64,000 bases of DNA, taken from assembly GCA_016713235.1 (NCBI GenBank), contig JADJPN010000005.1, positions 144,346 to 208,345 of the forward strand, given 5' to 3'. This document shows, one piece after another, positions 50,972 through 59,795 of the stretch. Each line of letters begins with the position of its first letter. Position 1 is the first letter of the stretch. Source of the stretch: Hyphomicrobiales bacterium (GTDB lineage: Bacteria; Pseudomonadota; Alphaproteobacteria; Rhizobiales; Xanthobacteraceae). The notes under the pieces were generated by a model. The model did no database searches, had not been told where the DNA came from, and saw only the letters and a program-made list of their open reading frames with translations. A program made the translations under genes and the position numbers.

Positions 50972-51799
50972 TTAAGTGTCTGACGGTGTTGCCGAAGGCG
51001 CCGTCACGTCGGTCGAAGGCCCGTCGGCCGCAGCCTGCGCTGCTGCCCGCTTCTTCTCGGCCGCCGCCACGAGCCAGATCGACGCTTCGTAAAGGAGCAG
51101 CGTCGGTACGGCAAGCGCCAGCTGTGAAATCACGTCAGGCGGGGTCAGCACCGCAGCTATCACGAACACCGTGACGATCGCGTAGCGCCGAACTGAGCGC
51201 AGCCAAGCGGCCGTCACGACTCCGATACGTGCGAGCAGCGTCAGCACCACGGGAAGCTGGAAGCAAATGCCGAAAGCGAAGATCAGCGCCATGATCAGCG
51301 ACAGATATTCGGACACTCGCGGCAGCAACTGAATCTCCGGCCCACCGCCACCGAGTTGCTGCATGCCGATGAAGAAGCCCATCGCGAGGGGCATGGCGAG
51401 GAAATAGACGAAGGCCGCGCCCAGCAGGAAGCAGAACGGTGTCGCGATCAAATATGGTAAGAAGGCGCCCTTCTCATGCTTGTAAAGTCCGGGCGCAACG
51501 AAAGCGTAGATCTGCGCCGCGATCACGGGAAACGAAAGAAACGCCGCGCCGAAGATCGCGAGCTTGATCTGCGTGATCAGGAATTCTTGCGGCGCCGTAT
51601 AGATCAGTTTGATCTCTGCGTTAGCGCCGGCGGCAAGCTGATAGGGAAACAGCAAAATATTGTAGATGTACTTCGCACCGGCGAAGCAGATGATCAGCAT
51701 CACCATGAACGCGAGCAGCGATTTGATCAGCCGCGAGCGCAGCTCGATCAGATGCTCCATCAACGGAGCTTTGCTGGCGTCGATGTCGCCTTCGCTCAT
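50972..51799 (-). CDS. tatC: Sec-independent protein translocase TatC
   Basis: 275 residues with six helices. APLMEHLIELRSRLIKSLLAF is the N-terminal signature, with FGICFQLPVVLTLLARIGVV and the conserved RRYAIVTVFVIAAVLTPPDVISQ. It recognises twin-arginine signal peptides together with TatB. The start overlaps the probable tatB stop (TCATGA), and a charged Ala-rich tail follows the last helix. Confidence 0.97.
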   Translation of the reverse strand: MSEGDIDASKAPLMEHLIELRSRLIKSLLAFMVMLIICFAGAKYIYNILLFPYQLAAGANAEIKLIYTAPQEFLITQIKLAIFGAAFLSFPVIAAQIYAFVAPGLYKHEKGAFLPYLIATPFCFLLGAAFVYFLAMPLAMGFFIGMQQLGGGGPEIQLLPRVSEYLSLIMALIFAFGICFQLPVVLTLLARIGVVTAAWLRSVRRYAIVTVFVIAAVLTPPDVISQLALAVPTLLLYEASIWLVAAAEKKRAAAQAAADGPSTDVTAPSATPSDT

Positions 51800-52241
51800 G
51801 ACGCGCTGCCTTGTTTGCGAATAGGCTCGTTCACGGCTTCAGCCGATGTCGCAACATCAGGAACGATCGGAGCAGGCTGAATATTGAGCGGCTCAGCCTG
51901 TGACGGCGCGGGAATCGCAGCGTTCACTTCCGCGTCGGTCGCGGCAGGTGGAGCGGGCTGCGGTTGTGCGGGCTGTTCGATCGAGTTCTGATCGATTGCA
52001 TCGGATTCTGGATCGCGTCGGTCGCGGAGGATGCGAGTTTCTCCGCTTCCTTCTTCAAGTCAGCGAGTTCGGCCTCGCGCATTGCGTCCTGAAACTGTCC
52101 CTGAAATTCGGACGCCATCGCGCGGACCTTCGACATCATCGCGCCGAGGCCACGCAATACTTTCGGGAGATCCTTCGGCCCGATTACCACGAGCGCGACG
52201 ATCCCGATTAAGAGAAGCTCACTCCAACCGATGTCGAACAT
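51796..52241 (-). CDS. tatB: Sec-independent protein translocase TatB, one-base frameshift in the tail
   Basis: MFDIGWSELLLIGIVALVVIGPKDLPKVLRGLG is the TatB membrane anchor and hinge, followed by the amphipathic helix. As read, the frame ends at 51924 with a basic tail. Near 51991-51998 a single missing base would restore the expected Pro/Ala/Gln-rich tail (DQNSIEQPAQPQPAPPAATD) to a stop at 51796-51798, overlapping the tatC ATG. The corrected length is 148 residues. Since the tail is not essential in TatB, a real frameshift is tolerable, but the restored overlap favours sequence error. Confidence 0.88.
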
Positions 52242-52300
52242 TTAGCTGCTACCTCGCGGCCAATTGCCGGTCCGCGAAAGGCGCCGCGCGCCGCGCGACG

Positions 52301-52528
52301 TCAGCCGACCTTCTGGTCGTCGGTACGGCGGACCACCGGCGGAGTCTGGTCGATGGTCTTCGGAGGCGTCGTGCTGGCAGCGGTCGGTTCATCGTCCGCC
52401 ATACCCTTCTTGAACGCCTTGATGCCCTTGGCGGCATCGCCCATCAACTCGGAAATCTTGCCGCGACCGAACAGGAGAAGCACGACGACGGCGACGACGA
52501 GCCAGTGCCAGATACTCAGACCACCCAT
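52301..52528 (-). CDS. tatA: Sec-independent protein translocase TatA
   Basis: 75 residues: MGGLSIWHWLVVAVVVLLLFGRGKISELMGDAAKGIKAFKKGM is the anchor plus FGxGKIxELMGDxAKGIKxFK hinge and amphipathic helix, then an acidic/Pro tail. TatA multimers form the translocation pathway. Order tatA-tatB-tatC on one transcript. Confidence 0.96.
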   Translation of the reverse strand: MGGLSIWHWLVVAVVVLLLFGRGKISELMGDAAKGIKAFKKGMADDEPTAASTTPPKTIDQTPPVVRRTDDQKVG

Positions 52529-52598
52529 GGAACCCTCCGCTGGCAGGTTAGCTTAAGCGCCGCCGAAACCAGCCAATTTTCATTTGCTTTAAAAGAAC

Positions 52599-53684
52599 CT
52601 AGGGCCGCGAAGAGGCAAAAACAAGAACTTCGGCAGGGTCGATCTCGACTCCAACATCTTCGCCTTCCTTGCGGTTAACGGGTTCCCGGACCCGCGCCAA
52701 CACAGGCTCGTCGAGGCCAGGCATTGCGATTTCGAGCAGGTTCACCTCACCCACGAACCGGTGCGCGACAATCCGCCCGGGCAGCCCCTCGCCTGCTTTT
52801 TTGAGTATGAAAGCCTGTGGCCGGATGCAGACCACCGCCTCACCATCGCTCAATTTGCCGGCCGCGAAAGTTCCGAGCGGCGTTTCGATCTGGCCTCGAT
52901 GCGCCCAGCCGGTGAGTTCATTCATCTCGCAGAAGAAGCGTGCGGCAAAGAGACTCTCCGGACGCCGGTAGATCAATTGCGGGTCGCCAAACTCGACCAC
53001 TTTGCCCTGGTTCATGAGCGCGATCCGGTCGCCCATGCGCATGGCTTCCTCGGCATCATGCGTGACGATCACGCAGGTCGCGCGCGCCTCGCGCAGAATG
53101 CCGAGCGTCTCTGCGCGCACGACATCGCGCAGTCTGCTGTCGAGACCCGAAAACGGCTCATCCATCAGGATCACAGCGGGCCTCGGCGCAATCGCGCGTG
53201 CGAGCGCCACGCGCTGCTGCTCGCCGCCCGACAACATGTGCGGATATTCACCGCCACGATTGTTCAGTCCAACACGGTCGAGCGCTTGGGCTGCCTGACG
53301 CTCTGCCTCCGCGCGAGAAAAGCCGCGCAGGCCGAAGCACACGTTTTCCAGATTGGTCATGTGCGGAAACAGCGCATGGTCCTGAAACATCAGACCGATG
53401 CCGCGCTTTTCCGGCGGCACAAAATTATTCGGGCCCGCGATCTCCAAACTGTCGAGCAACACGCGGCCTCTCGTCGGACGTTCGAGACCGGCCGCAAGAC
53501 GAAGCAGCGTTGTCTTTCCGCAGCCCGAAGGACCTACCAGGCTCACCACCTCGCCCGGATCGACCGAAAGCGTCACACCGCGAACCGACTCCGGTCCGCC
53601 ATAGGAATGATGGACGTTGTCGAAAGCCAGATGCGCGGCGATCGAAACGGGTGCCGGAGAACGGGGAGCGATACGGGACGCCAT
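52599..53684 (-). CDS. ABC transporter ATP-binding protein, FbpC/PotA-like with TOBE domain
   Basis: 361 residues. Walker A VGPSGCGKTTLLR, Q-loop LMFQDHALFPHMTNLENV, signature LSGGEQQRVALARAI and Walker B ILMDEPFSGLD, followed by a regulatory C-terminal TOBE-like domain (AVVCIRPQAFILKK, HRFVGEVNLLEIAMPG). The closest patterns are the iron(III) or thiamine/polyamine importer ATPases. No permease or binding-protein gene is adjacent, so the transported substrate cannot be named. Confidence 0.88.
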   Translation of the reverse strand: MASRIAPRSPAPVSIAAHLAFDNVHHSYGGPESVRGVTLSVDPGEVVSLVGPSGCGKTTLLRLAAGLERPTRGRVLLDSLEIAGPNNFVPPEKRGIGLMFQDHALFPHMTNLENVCFGLRGFSRAEAERQAAQALDRVGLNNRGGEYPHMLSGGEQQRVALARAIAPRPAVILMDEPFSGLDSRLRDVVRAETLGILREARATCVIVTHDAEEAMRMGDRIALMNQGKVVEFGDPQLIYRRPESLFAARFFCEMNELTGWAHRGQIETPLGTFAAGKLSDGEAVVCIRPQAFILKKAGEGLPGRIVAHRFVGEVNLLEIAMPGLDEPVLARVREPVNRKEGEDVGVEIDPAEVLVFASSRP

Positions 53685-53723
53685 GACAGCGACAAACTAA
53701 CCGGTTGCGGGCGCCACGTCCCG

Positions 53724-54398
53724 TTACTTGCTGTCCGGATCGAGTTCGGGATCGCCCTCCTCGAGCGGATCCTCGTCGTCGCGCAGCGTCGAAACATCGT
53801 TCGGTATCGGCACCGCGAAGCCGGCGGGCAGCCGGTCATCGAGGAAACCAGCGCCCTTGAGTTCTTCGAGGCCGGGCAGATCGCCTACCTGGTCGAGACC
53901 AAAATGCACGAGGAACTGCTCGGTGGTGCCGTAGGTCACCGGACGGCCGGGCACCTTGCGGCGGCCACGCAGGCGCACCCAGCCCATTTCAATCAATGCG
54001 TCGAGCGTGCCTTTGCTGATGGTGACGCCGCGAATTTCTTCGATCTCGGCGCGCGTTACCGGCTGGTGATAGGCGACGATTGCAAGTGTTTCGATCGCAG
54101 CACGGGAAAGCTTCTTCGGCGGAGGCGTATCCTTCGCGATCCGATGGCCGAGATCAGATGCAGTGCGCAGCGCCCATTTGCCGGCGACGCGGACAAGATT
54201 CACGCCGCGCGCGGCGTAGTGATCGCCGAGTTTCTTCAGCTCCTCTTGCAGGTCCACGCCTTCCGGCAAACGCGCCGTGAGCAGCTTCTCATCGACGGGC
54301 TCGGTCGCCGCAAACAGGATCGCTTCGAGAATGCGCTGGTTCTCGTCGGTCTCAGGCTCTGCACCTACGATTGAAAGCGGTTTGCGCAACGCGGTCAC
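53724..54398 (-). CDS. scpB: Segregation and condensation protein B
   Basis: 224 residues with two winged-helix modules: ILEAILFAATEPVDEKLLTARL, RAAIETLAIVAYHQPVTRAEIEEIRGV and GRRKVPGRPVTYGTTEQFLVHFGL. ScpB dimers bind ScpA in the SMC condensin complex. The GTG start overlaps the scpA stop by four bases. An acidic C-terminal tail follows. Confidence 0.95.
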   Translation of the reverse strand: MTALRKPLSIVGAEPETDENQRILEAILFAATEPVDEKLLTARLPEGVDLQEELKKLGDHYAARGVNLVRVAGKWALRTASDLGHRIAKDTPPPKKLSRAAIETLAIVAYHQPVTRAEIEEIRGVTISKGTLDALIEMGWVRLRGRRKVPGRPVTYGTTEQFLVHFGLDQVGDLPGLEELKGAGFLDDRLPAGFAVPIPNDVSTLRDDEDPLEEGDPELDPDSK

Positions 54399-55206
54399 TG
54401 CTTGGTCTCCACTACTTGCAATTCAGGCCTCGGTTCCGGGCGGCGTTTCAGCCACAGCGGAGCAAAAGGCGATTCTTGTTGAAGTTCGAGTTGCCCCTCT
54501 TTGACCATTTCGAGAGAGGCCGAGAAACTTGACGCCAATACGGTCGTCCGCATCTGCGGCTCGACCAGGTACTCGATGAGGAAGCTGTCGAGCCGGGTCC
54601 AGTCTTGGCTCACTCCGACCAGCCGTTCAAGCTGCTCGCGCGCTTCTTTCAACGACCAAACGACGCGCTGTCTCACGGTGTGGTGTGCAAGCGCCTTTTC
54701 TGGCGCTGGACCGCGTAAGCGGAAAGCAGGTCGTAAATCGTGGCTGTGTATTGCTGCGGCTGGAGCGGATCGGTCTCCTCCGGCATGCCGCGCGCGAAGA
54801 ACTCGACCCCGAGCTTGTCGCGCGTCATGAGTCCCGCGCCGGCCCGGCGGATCGCTTCGAGATGCTGGAGGCGCGCAGCGAGATCGGCCGCGAGATCGGC
54901 GGCCGAAGGTTCTTCCGGTCCCGCCGCTTCCGGCAACAACAAACGCGACTTCAGGTAAGCGAGCCACGCCGCCATCACGAGGTAGTCGGCCGCGACTTCG
55001 ATGCGAAGGTCACGCGCTTGACGAATGAATTCGAGGTACTGTTCCGCGAGCGCGAGAATGGAGATTTTCGCGAGATCGACCTTCTGCGTGCGCGCAAGCA
55101 TCAACAAAAGGTCGAGCGGACCTTCAAAGCCCGTCACGTCCACGACGAGCGTCGGCTCGTTGCTGCCGCGTTCGGCCTCAGGCAGTTCGAAGTCGCTGGT
55201 TTCCAC
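54395..55206 (-). CDS. scpA: Segregation and condensation protein A, one-base frameshift
   Basis: Kleisin subunit of SMC-ScpAB. N-terminal VDVTGFEGPLDLLLMLARTQKVDLAKISILALAEQYL binds SMC. After SAYAVQRQK at about 54685-54692 a base is missing: four A where five are expected. The protein continues in the next frame as ALAHHTVRQRVVWSLKEAREQLERL to the C-terminal winged helix (MVKEGQLELQQESPFAPLWLKRRP). The total is one base short of 271 codons. Condensin is important for chromosome segregation, so a homopolymer sequence error is more likely than loss. Confidence 0.9.
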
Positions 55207-55221
55207 GCTACTGATTCCGTC

Positions 55222-56220
55222 TCAAACCGTTTCGACCATAGCGGAAAAGCGCTCCCAAGCCTCGGCAACATCCAGGGGTTTCGGGCCTCCTGCGATCCTA
55301 TCCAATGCTTTCTTCGCTCGTTCGGCCGCTTTTCCGTCCAGCGGCGGGCTGTTTCGCGCGACTTCGCGCATTTCATCCATCTTGCCGTTGCAGTGAAGCG
55401 CAAGATCGCATCCCGCGGCGAAGGAAGCTTTCGTGTTGTCACCGATAGAGCCGGAAAGCGCCTTCATCGAGACATCGTCGGTCATCAAAAGACCGTCGAA
55501 ACCGATGTGCCCGCGGATGATCTCGCTAATGACCTTTGGTGAAATCGTGGCGGGGAGTACTGCGTCGACTGTCTCGTAGATCACGTGGGCCGTCATCGCG
55601 AGCGGCAAGTCCGACAAGCGGCGGAACGCCTCGAAATCTGTCCGCTCCAACTCCTTGCGCGAAACCGAAACCCTGGACAGTTCGAGATGACTGTCCGCCA
55701 TTGCCCGCCCATGCCCCGGAATATGTTTCACCACGGGCAACACGCCGCCAGCTATCAAGCCTTCCGCTGCCGCCCGCGCCAGCGTCGCGACATCGGCCGG
55801 ATCGTTCCCATAAGCGCGATCGCCGATCACGTCGTGAGCACCGGGAAAGCGAAGATCGGCAACCGGCAGGCAATCGACGTTGATGCCAAGCCCCGCCAGT
55901 TCGTTCGCGATTAGCCGCGCCCCCAACCCGACCGCGTCGGTCTGAGAAGCCTCAGCGAGCTTCTCTGCTGCGGGAAAGTTAGGCCAGTGCGGTGGGCCCA
56001 GCCGCTGTACGCGGCCTCCTTCCTGATCGATCAGGATCGGGGCGTCGGCGCGGCCGACAATCTCGCGATAGTTTCTCGCTAACTGCGCAACCTGCGCCGG
56101 ATTCTCAATGTTACGCTTGAAGAGAATCAACCCCCACGGATAAGTCTCTGAAAAGAAATGCTTTTCCTCGTCAGAAAGTACCGTGGAGGCACAGCCGGAT
56201 ATGAACGCGCGAATAGCCAT
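55222..56220 (-). CDS. nagZ: Beta-N-acetylhexosaminidase (family GH3)
   Basis: About 332 residues. Removes N-acetylglucosamine from anhydro-muropeptides in peptidoglycan recycling. LIDQEGGRVQRLGPPHWPNFPAA, VVKHIPGHGRAMADSHLELSRV (catalytic loop His) and LLMTDDVSMKAL (nucleophile Asp) are diagnostic. The ATG at 56220 gives AIRAFISGCASTVLSDEE; an upstream ATG at 56238 adds six basic residues. Fifteen bases ahead of scpA. Confidence 0.94.
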   Translation of the reverse strand: MAIRAFISGCASTVLSDEEKHFFSETYPWGLILFKRNIENPAQVAQLARNYREIVGRADAPILIDQEGGRVQRLGPPHWPNFPAAEKLAEASQTDAVGLGARLIANELAGLGINVDCLPVADLRFPGAHDVIGDRAYGNDPADVATLARAAAEGLIAGGVLPVVKHIPGHGRAMADSHLELSRVSVSRKELERTDFEAFRRLSDLPLAMTAHVIYETVDAVLPATISPKVISEIIRGHIGFDGLLMTDDVSMKALSGSIGDNTKASFAAGCDLALHCNGKMDEMREVARNSPPLDGKAAERAKKALDRIAGGPKPLDVAEAWERFSAMVETV

Positions 56221-56279
56221 GCGGCGGGGTAAGCGCACCCGCCCGCCGGGTCAAGGAGATGCGGAAAAGTAGCTGTTAG

Positions 56280-57980
56280 TTAGCGCGTCTGCACAATGCA
56301 GCCAGCGCCTTGCGTCTTCAGGTTCTGGCAGAGCGCGTTTGCCTGTTCGCGGTTCATCGGGCCGACCATGGCACGATAGAAGGTGCCGCGATCGCCGAGA
56401 TCGACCTTGCGGATGTCCGCGTTACGGCCACTGAAGATCGAAGCGTATTGCTGCCGCAGGTTCGACCAGGCGCCCTGCGCCTCTTCGGGCGTCTTATGCG
56501 AGGCAACCTGAACAACGTAGTTGCCACTCGTCTGCGGCGCAGGCGTGGGCCCAAGCGACGCGACCGTATTGCGGGGCGCAGGAGCATTCGTCCGGTTCTG
56601 CGGGATCGCCTGCGTATCGGGCTCCTGCGCTTGCGCGTTAGGACCAAGATGCATTGGGGTGTTCGACTGCGGTCCCGGGTTAGGCTGCTGCGTAGTGCCA
56701 TCAGAGCGCAGCGGAATAGATTTCACGCGCTTGGTCTGGCTGTCCGTATTCTGCGGGGCTTGTGGCTGCTGCGAAGGCGGCGTGAATTGCGGGGCGCGCT
56801 GAACCGGTACCTGCTGTTGTGGCTGCGCCACCGGCTGCTGGAATTGAGGTTGCTGCTGCTGCGGGACGCGCTGCTGTGTCAGGTCCGCTGGCGCCTCTTC
56901 CCGGCGCATGATCTGCGTCTGATCAGGCACTCCGCCAACACGATCCTGAATCGGCTTGTTGCTCTGCGGTACGGCCGTCTGCGGCGTGTTCTTCGGTTCG
57001 ACCTTCACCGGAGCATTTGACTTGGTGACGATCGCGGCACGCGGCGGCGTATTGAAAATCGTGCGATAGGCGAAGACGCCCAAAAAGGCGACCGCGATCA
57101 GACTGGCAACGACAACGCCCACAACCAACCAGAAGCCCCAACCGCGGCCCGGGCGCTGCACATCGTCGTAAATGTCGTCGGAGTGATCCGGCAGATAGGC
57201 TTCGTCGTCATATTGCGGATCGTAATCATCCTCATAACTACGTTGATACCGGTCTTGAACCGGTGCCTGTTGCGGCCGGCTTCGCGCATGACGCGGCGTC
57301 TCGTCGGGTACGTAGCGGGCTTCGGCCTGCTGCGCCGGACGACGGAAGGGCTGCTCGGCTACCGCGGCACGCGCTGTGCGATCATCGCCGCTCGCATAAG
57401 CATCGCGGCCCCGGACGGCACGATCCGCATACTGACCATAGGCATCACGGCCATTCGGACGCGGCTGCTGGTCTTCGTAGGCCCGCGCTGTACCGTTGAC
57501 CCTCGGCTGGACCTGCGTCGGTGCCCGCACCGGATGGCGATCAGCCCGTTCTTCAACCCGTAGGGCGGTCGCACGCGGAGCCACCGCAGCGGCCTGACGG
57601 GGCGCCGGTTGGCGTGTTTGTTCCAGGCTTGCGTCCCGGCCATTGCTGCGAGCGACTTGGCCCGCGCCGTTCGCGTGAACGCCATTGCCGTTCGAATAAC
57701 GCTCCGGACGCCGCTCAGAAGCGACTACCGGCGCATGTCCATGAGCCTTGCCATTCGCAGGCGCACGGCGCGGCTCGCTGGTATCAAATTCCTTGAAGGG
57801 ATCTTCCTGCCCGATCAGGCGGGCGAGCTCGGCGAGCGGGTCATCGCCTCGGCGCAAACGCGGATTTCCCCCAGCCTGATGCGGCTGCGACTCCGCCTGC
57901 CCGTGGCCCCGTGAGGGCCGGTACATGGGTTGTTCCCCCATCTTCTCCCGATCGTTCCTCAAAGTCCGCGCTGTATTCAT
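56280..57980 (-). CDS. SPOR-domain membrane protein
   Basis: About 566 residues from the ATG at 57980. A long, low-complexity Arg/Ala/Pro/Gln-rich cytoplasmic region precedes one membrane helix (GWGFWLVVGVVVASLIAVAFLGVFAY). A Gln/Pro-rich periplasmic linker with poly-Gln tracts follows, and the C-terminal SPOR domain (GNYVVQVASHKTPEEAQGAW, YRAMVGPMNREQANALCQNL) binds denuded septal glycan. It probably acts in division. It lies between argS and nagZ, a conserved order in Rhizobiales. The longer frame upstream of 57980 would overlap argS. Confidence 0.9.
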   Translation of the reverse strand: MNTARTLRNDREKMGEQPMYRPSRGHGQAESQPHQAGGNPRLRRGDDPLAELARLIGQEDPFKEFDTSEPRRAPANGKAHGHAPVVASERRPERYSNGNGVHANGAGQVARSNGRDASLEQTRQPAPRQAAAVAPRATALRVEERADRHPVRAPTQVQPRVNGTARAYEDQQPRPNGRDAYGQYADRAVRGRDAYASGDDRTARAAVAEQPFRRPAQQAEARYVPDETPRHARSRPQQAPVQDRYQRSYEDDYDPQYDDEAYLPDHSDDIYDDVQRPGRGWGFWLVVGVVVASLIAVAFLGVFAYRTIFNTPPRAAIVTKSNAPVKVEPKNTPQTAVPQSNKPIQDRVGGVPDQTQIMRREEAPADLTQQRVPQQQQPQFQQPVAQPQQQVPVQRAPQFTPPSQQPQAPQNTDSQTKRVKSIPLRSDGTTQQPNPGPQSNTPMHLGPNAQAQEPDTQAIPQNRTNAPAPRNTVASLGPTPAPQTSGNYVVQVASHKTPEEAQGAWSNLRQQYASIFSGRNADIRKVDLGDRGTFYRAMVGPMNREQANALCQNLKTQGAGCIVQTR

Positions 57981-58005
57981 ACTAACACTCCGCGCGGAGG
58001 GCCGT

Positions 58006-59766
58006 TCAACGCATTTCTTCGGCCGCTCTGACACCTAAAATGGCCAAACCTGAGGCCAAAACTCCGGTTAAGCCGCTGACGAGACTTAACCGTGCCATGG
58101 TGAATTTAGCGTTATCTTCGATAATGAAGCGTAAATGAGGCGCGTCTTTTCCCTTGTTCCATAGGGAATGGAAGGCGCTAGCAAGGTCGTAGAGGTAGAA
58201 AGCGACCCTATGGGGCTCGTGGAATTCGGCCGCCGCCTCGACCAGGCGAGGCCACTGCGCCAGTTTTTTGATCAGGGCGAGTTCGGCTTCGTCGGCAAGA
58301 ACGGACAGATCGGCTCCAGCGAGCGCCGCCGCGTCCGTGGATAGTGCCGGCATGGCCTCCTTCGCGTTCCGGAATACCGACCTGCCGCGTGCATGCGCAT
58401 ATTGGACGTAAAAGACCGGATTTTCCTTCGACTGCTCGATCACCTTTGCAAGGTCGAAATCGAGTTGGGCGTCGTTCTTCCGGAACAGCATCATGAAGCG
58501 GACCGGATCGACCCCAACCTCATCCACGACTTCCCGTAGCGTGACGAAGTCGCCTGCCCGCTTCGACATTTTCACGGGCTCGCCGGCACGCATGAGGCGC
58601 ACGAGCTGACACAGCTTGACGTCGAGCGAAACCTTGCCGCCGCCGAGCGCGCCGACGGCCGCGTTCATGCGCTTCACGTAGCCGCCGTGATCCGCGCCCC
58701 AGACGTCGATGAGCGTCTTGAAGCCACGTTCGATCTTGTCGCGGTGGTAGGCCATGTCGGCGGCGAAATACGTGTACGAGCCGTCCGACTTTTTGATCGG
58801 ACGATCGACGTCGTCGCCGAATGCGGTCGCGCGAAACAGCGTCTGCTCGCGGTCTTCCCAGTCTTCAATCGGCGCGCCTTTCGGCGGCGGCAAACGCCCT
58901 TCGTAGATATGGCCAGCCTTGCGCAGGAATTCGATGGTTTCTTCGACCTTGTCGCTGCCGCCCGAGGTTAGAGAACGCTCCGAGAAGAATACTTCATGCC
59001 GGATTTCAAGCGACGCCAGATCCTCGCGGATCATGTCCATCATCATATCGATGGCGGTCCGGCGCACGACCGGCAGCCAGTCGCTCTCGGGCTTTTGCAA
59101 CAGCACGCCGCCATGCTTCTCCGCAAGCGCCTTGCCGACTGGGACGAGATAGTCGCCGGGATAAAGACCTTCCGGAATATCGCCAATGTTGTCGCCGATC
59201 GCTTCTCTGTAGCGCAGGAAAGCGGAGCGCGCGAGGACGTCAACCTGCGCACCGGCGTCGTTGATGTAGTACTCGCGTACGACATCGTTGCCCGCGAAGG
59301 AAAGCAAATTCGCAAGCGCATCGCCAAACACTGCGCCGCGTCCGTGGCCGACATGCATCGGCCCAGTCGGGTTCGCGGAGACGTATTCGACGTTCACTTT
59401 CTCGGCGTTACCCATTCCGGTCTTGCCGAAATTGGCGCCGCCCTTCACCGCCGCGCGCAGCACGTCGAGCCAGAAGGCGTTGTCGAGCGATAGATTGATA
59501 AAGCCGGGCCCCGCGACATCGGCTTTCGAAACATGCGGCGCGGCTTTGAGTTTCGCTACAAGCTTTTCCGCGATATCGCGCGGTTTTAACTTCGCGTCTT
59601 TCGCCAGCACCATCGCGGCATTGGTCGCCAGGTCGCCGTGCGTTTCGTCCTTCGGCGGCTCTACAACCACGCGAGACAGATCGAGGCCGGAAGGGATCGC
59701 CCACTCCTTGGCGAGCGCATTCAGCGCGTCGTGCACATGACCGAGATAGATCGAGAAGACGTTCAT
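58006..59766 (-). CDS. argS: Arginyl-tRNA synthetase
   Basis: About 586 residues. Class I signature PTGPMHVGHGRGAVFGD (HIGH) and PVKMSKRAGDFVTL (KMSKS variant), an N-terminal Add1 domain, and a C-terminal DALR anticodon-binding end (PHRVAFYLYDLASAFHSLWNKG ... RLSLVSGLTGVLASGLAILG). The ATG at 59766 is preferred over a TTG three codons earlier. No anomalies. Confidence 0.98.
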   Translation of the reverse strand: MNVFSIYLGHVHDALNALAKEWAIPSGLDLSRVVVEPPKDETHGDLATNAAMVLAKDAKLKPRDIAEKLVAKLKAAPHVSKADVAGPGFINLSLDNAFWLDVLRAAVKGGANFGKTGMGNAEKVNVEYVSANPTGPMHVGHGRGAVFGDALANLLSFAGNDVVREYYINDAGAQVDVLARSAFLRYREAIGDNIGDIPEGLYPGDYLVPVGKALAEKHGGVLLQKPESDWLPVVRRTAIDMMMDMIREDLASLEIRHEVFFSERSLTSGGSDKVEETIEFLRKAGHIYEGRLPPPKGAPIEDWEDREQTLFRATAFGDDVDRPIKKSDGSYTYFAADMAYHRDKIERGFKTLIDVWGADHGGYVKRMNAAVGALGGGKVSLDVKLCQLVRLMRAGEPVKMSKRAGDFVTLREVVDEVGVDPVRFMMLFRKNDAQLDFDLAKVIEQSKENPVFYVQYAHARGRSVFRNAKEAMPALSTDAAALAGADLSVLADEAELALIKKLAQWPRLVEAAAEFHEPHRVAFYLYDLASAFHSLWNKGKDAPHLRFIIEDNAKFTMARLSLVSGLTGVLASGLAILGVRAAEEMR

Positions 59767-59795
59767 TTTGCTCAATTTTCGCGAAGGCGCGGGAG

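Noticed and set aside
52761..54374. A 537-codon plus-strand frame over the ABC ATPase and scpB
   Set aside because: Shadow of two well-supported genes; composition typical of antisense frames in high-G+C DNA.
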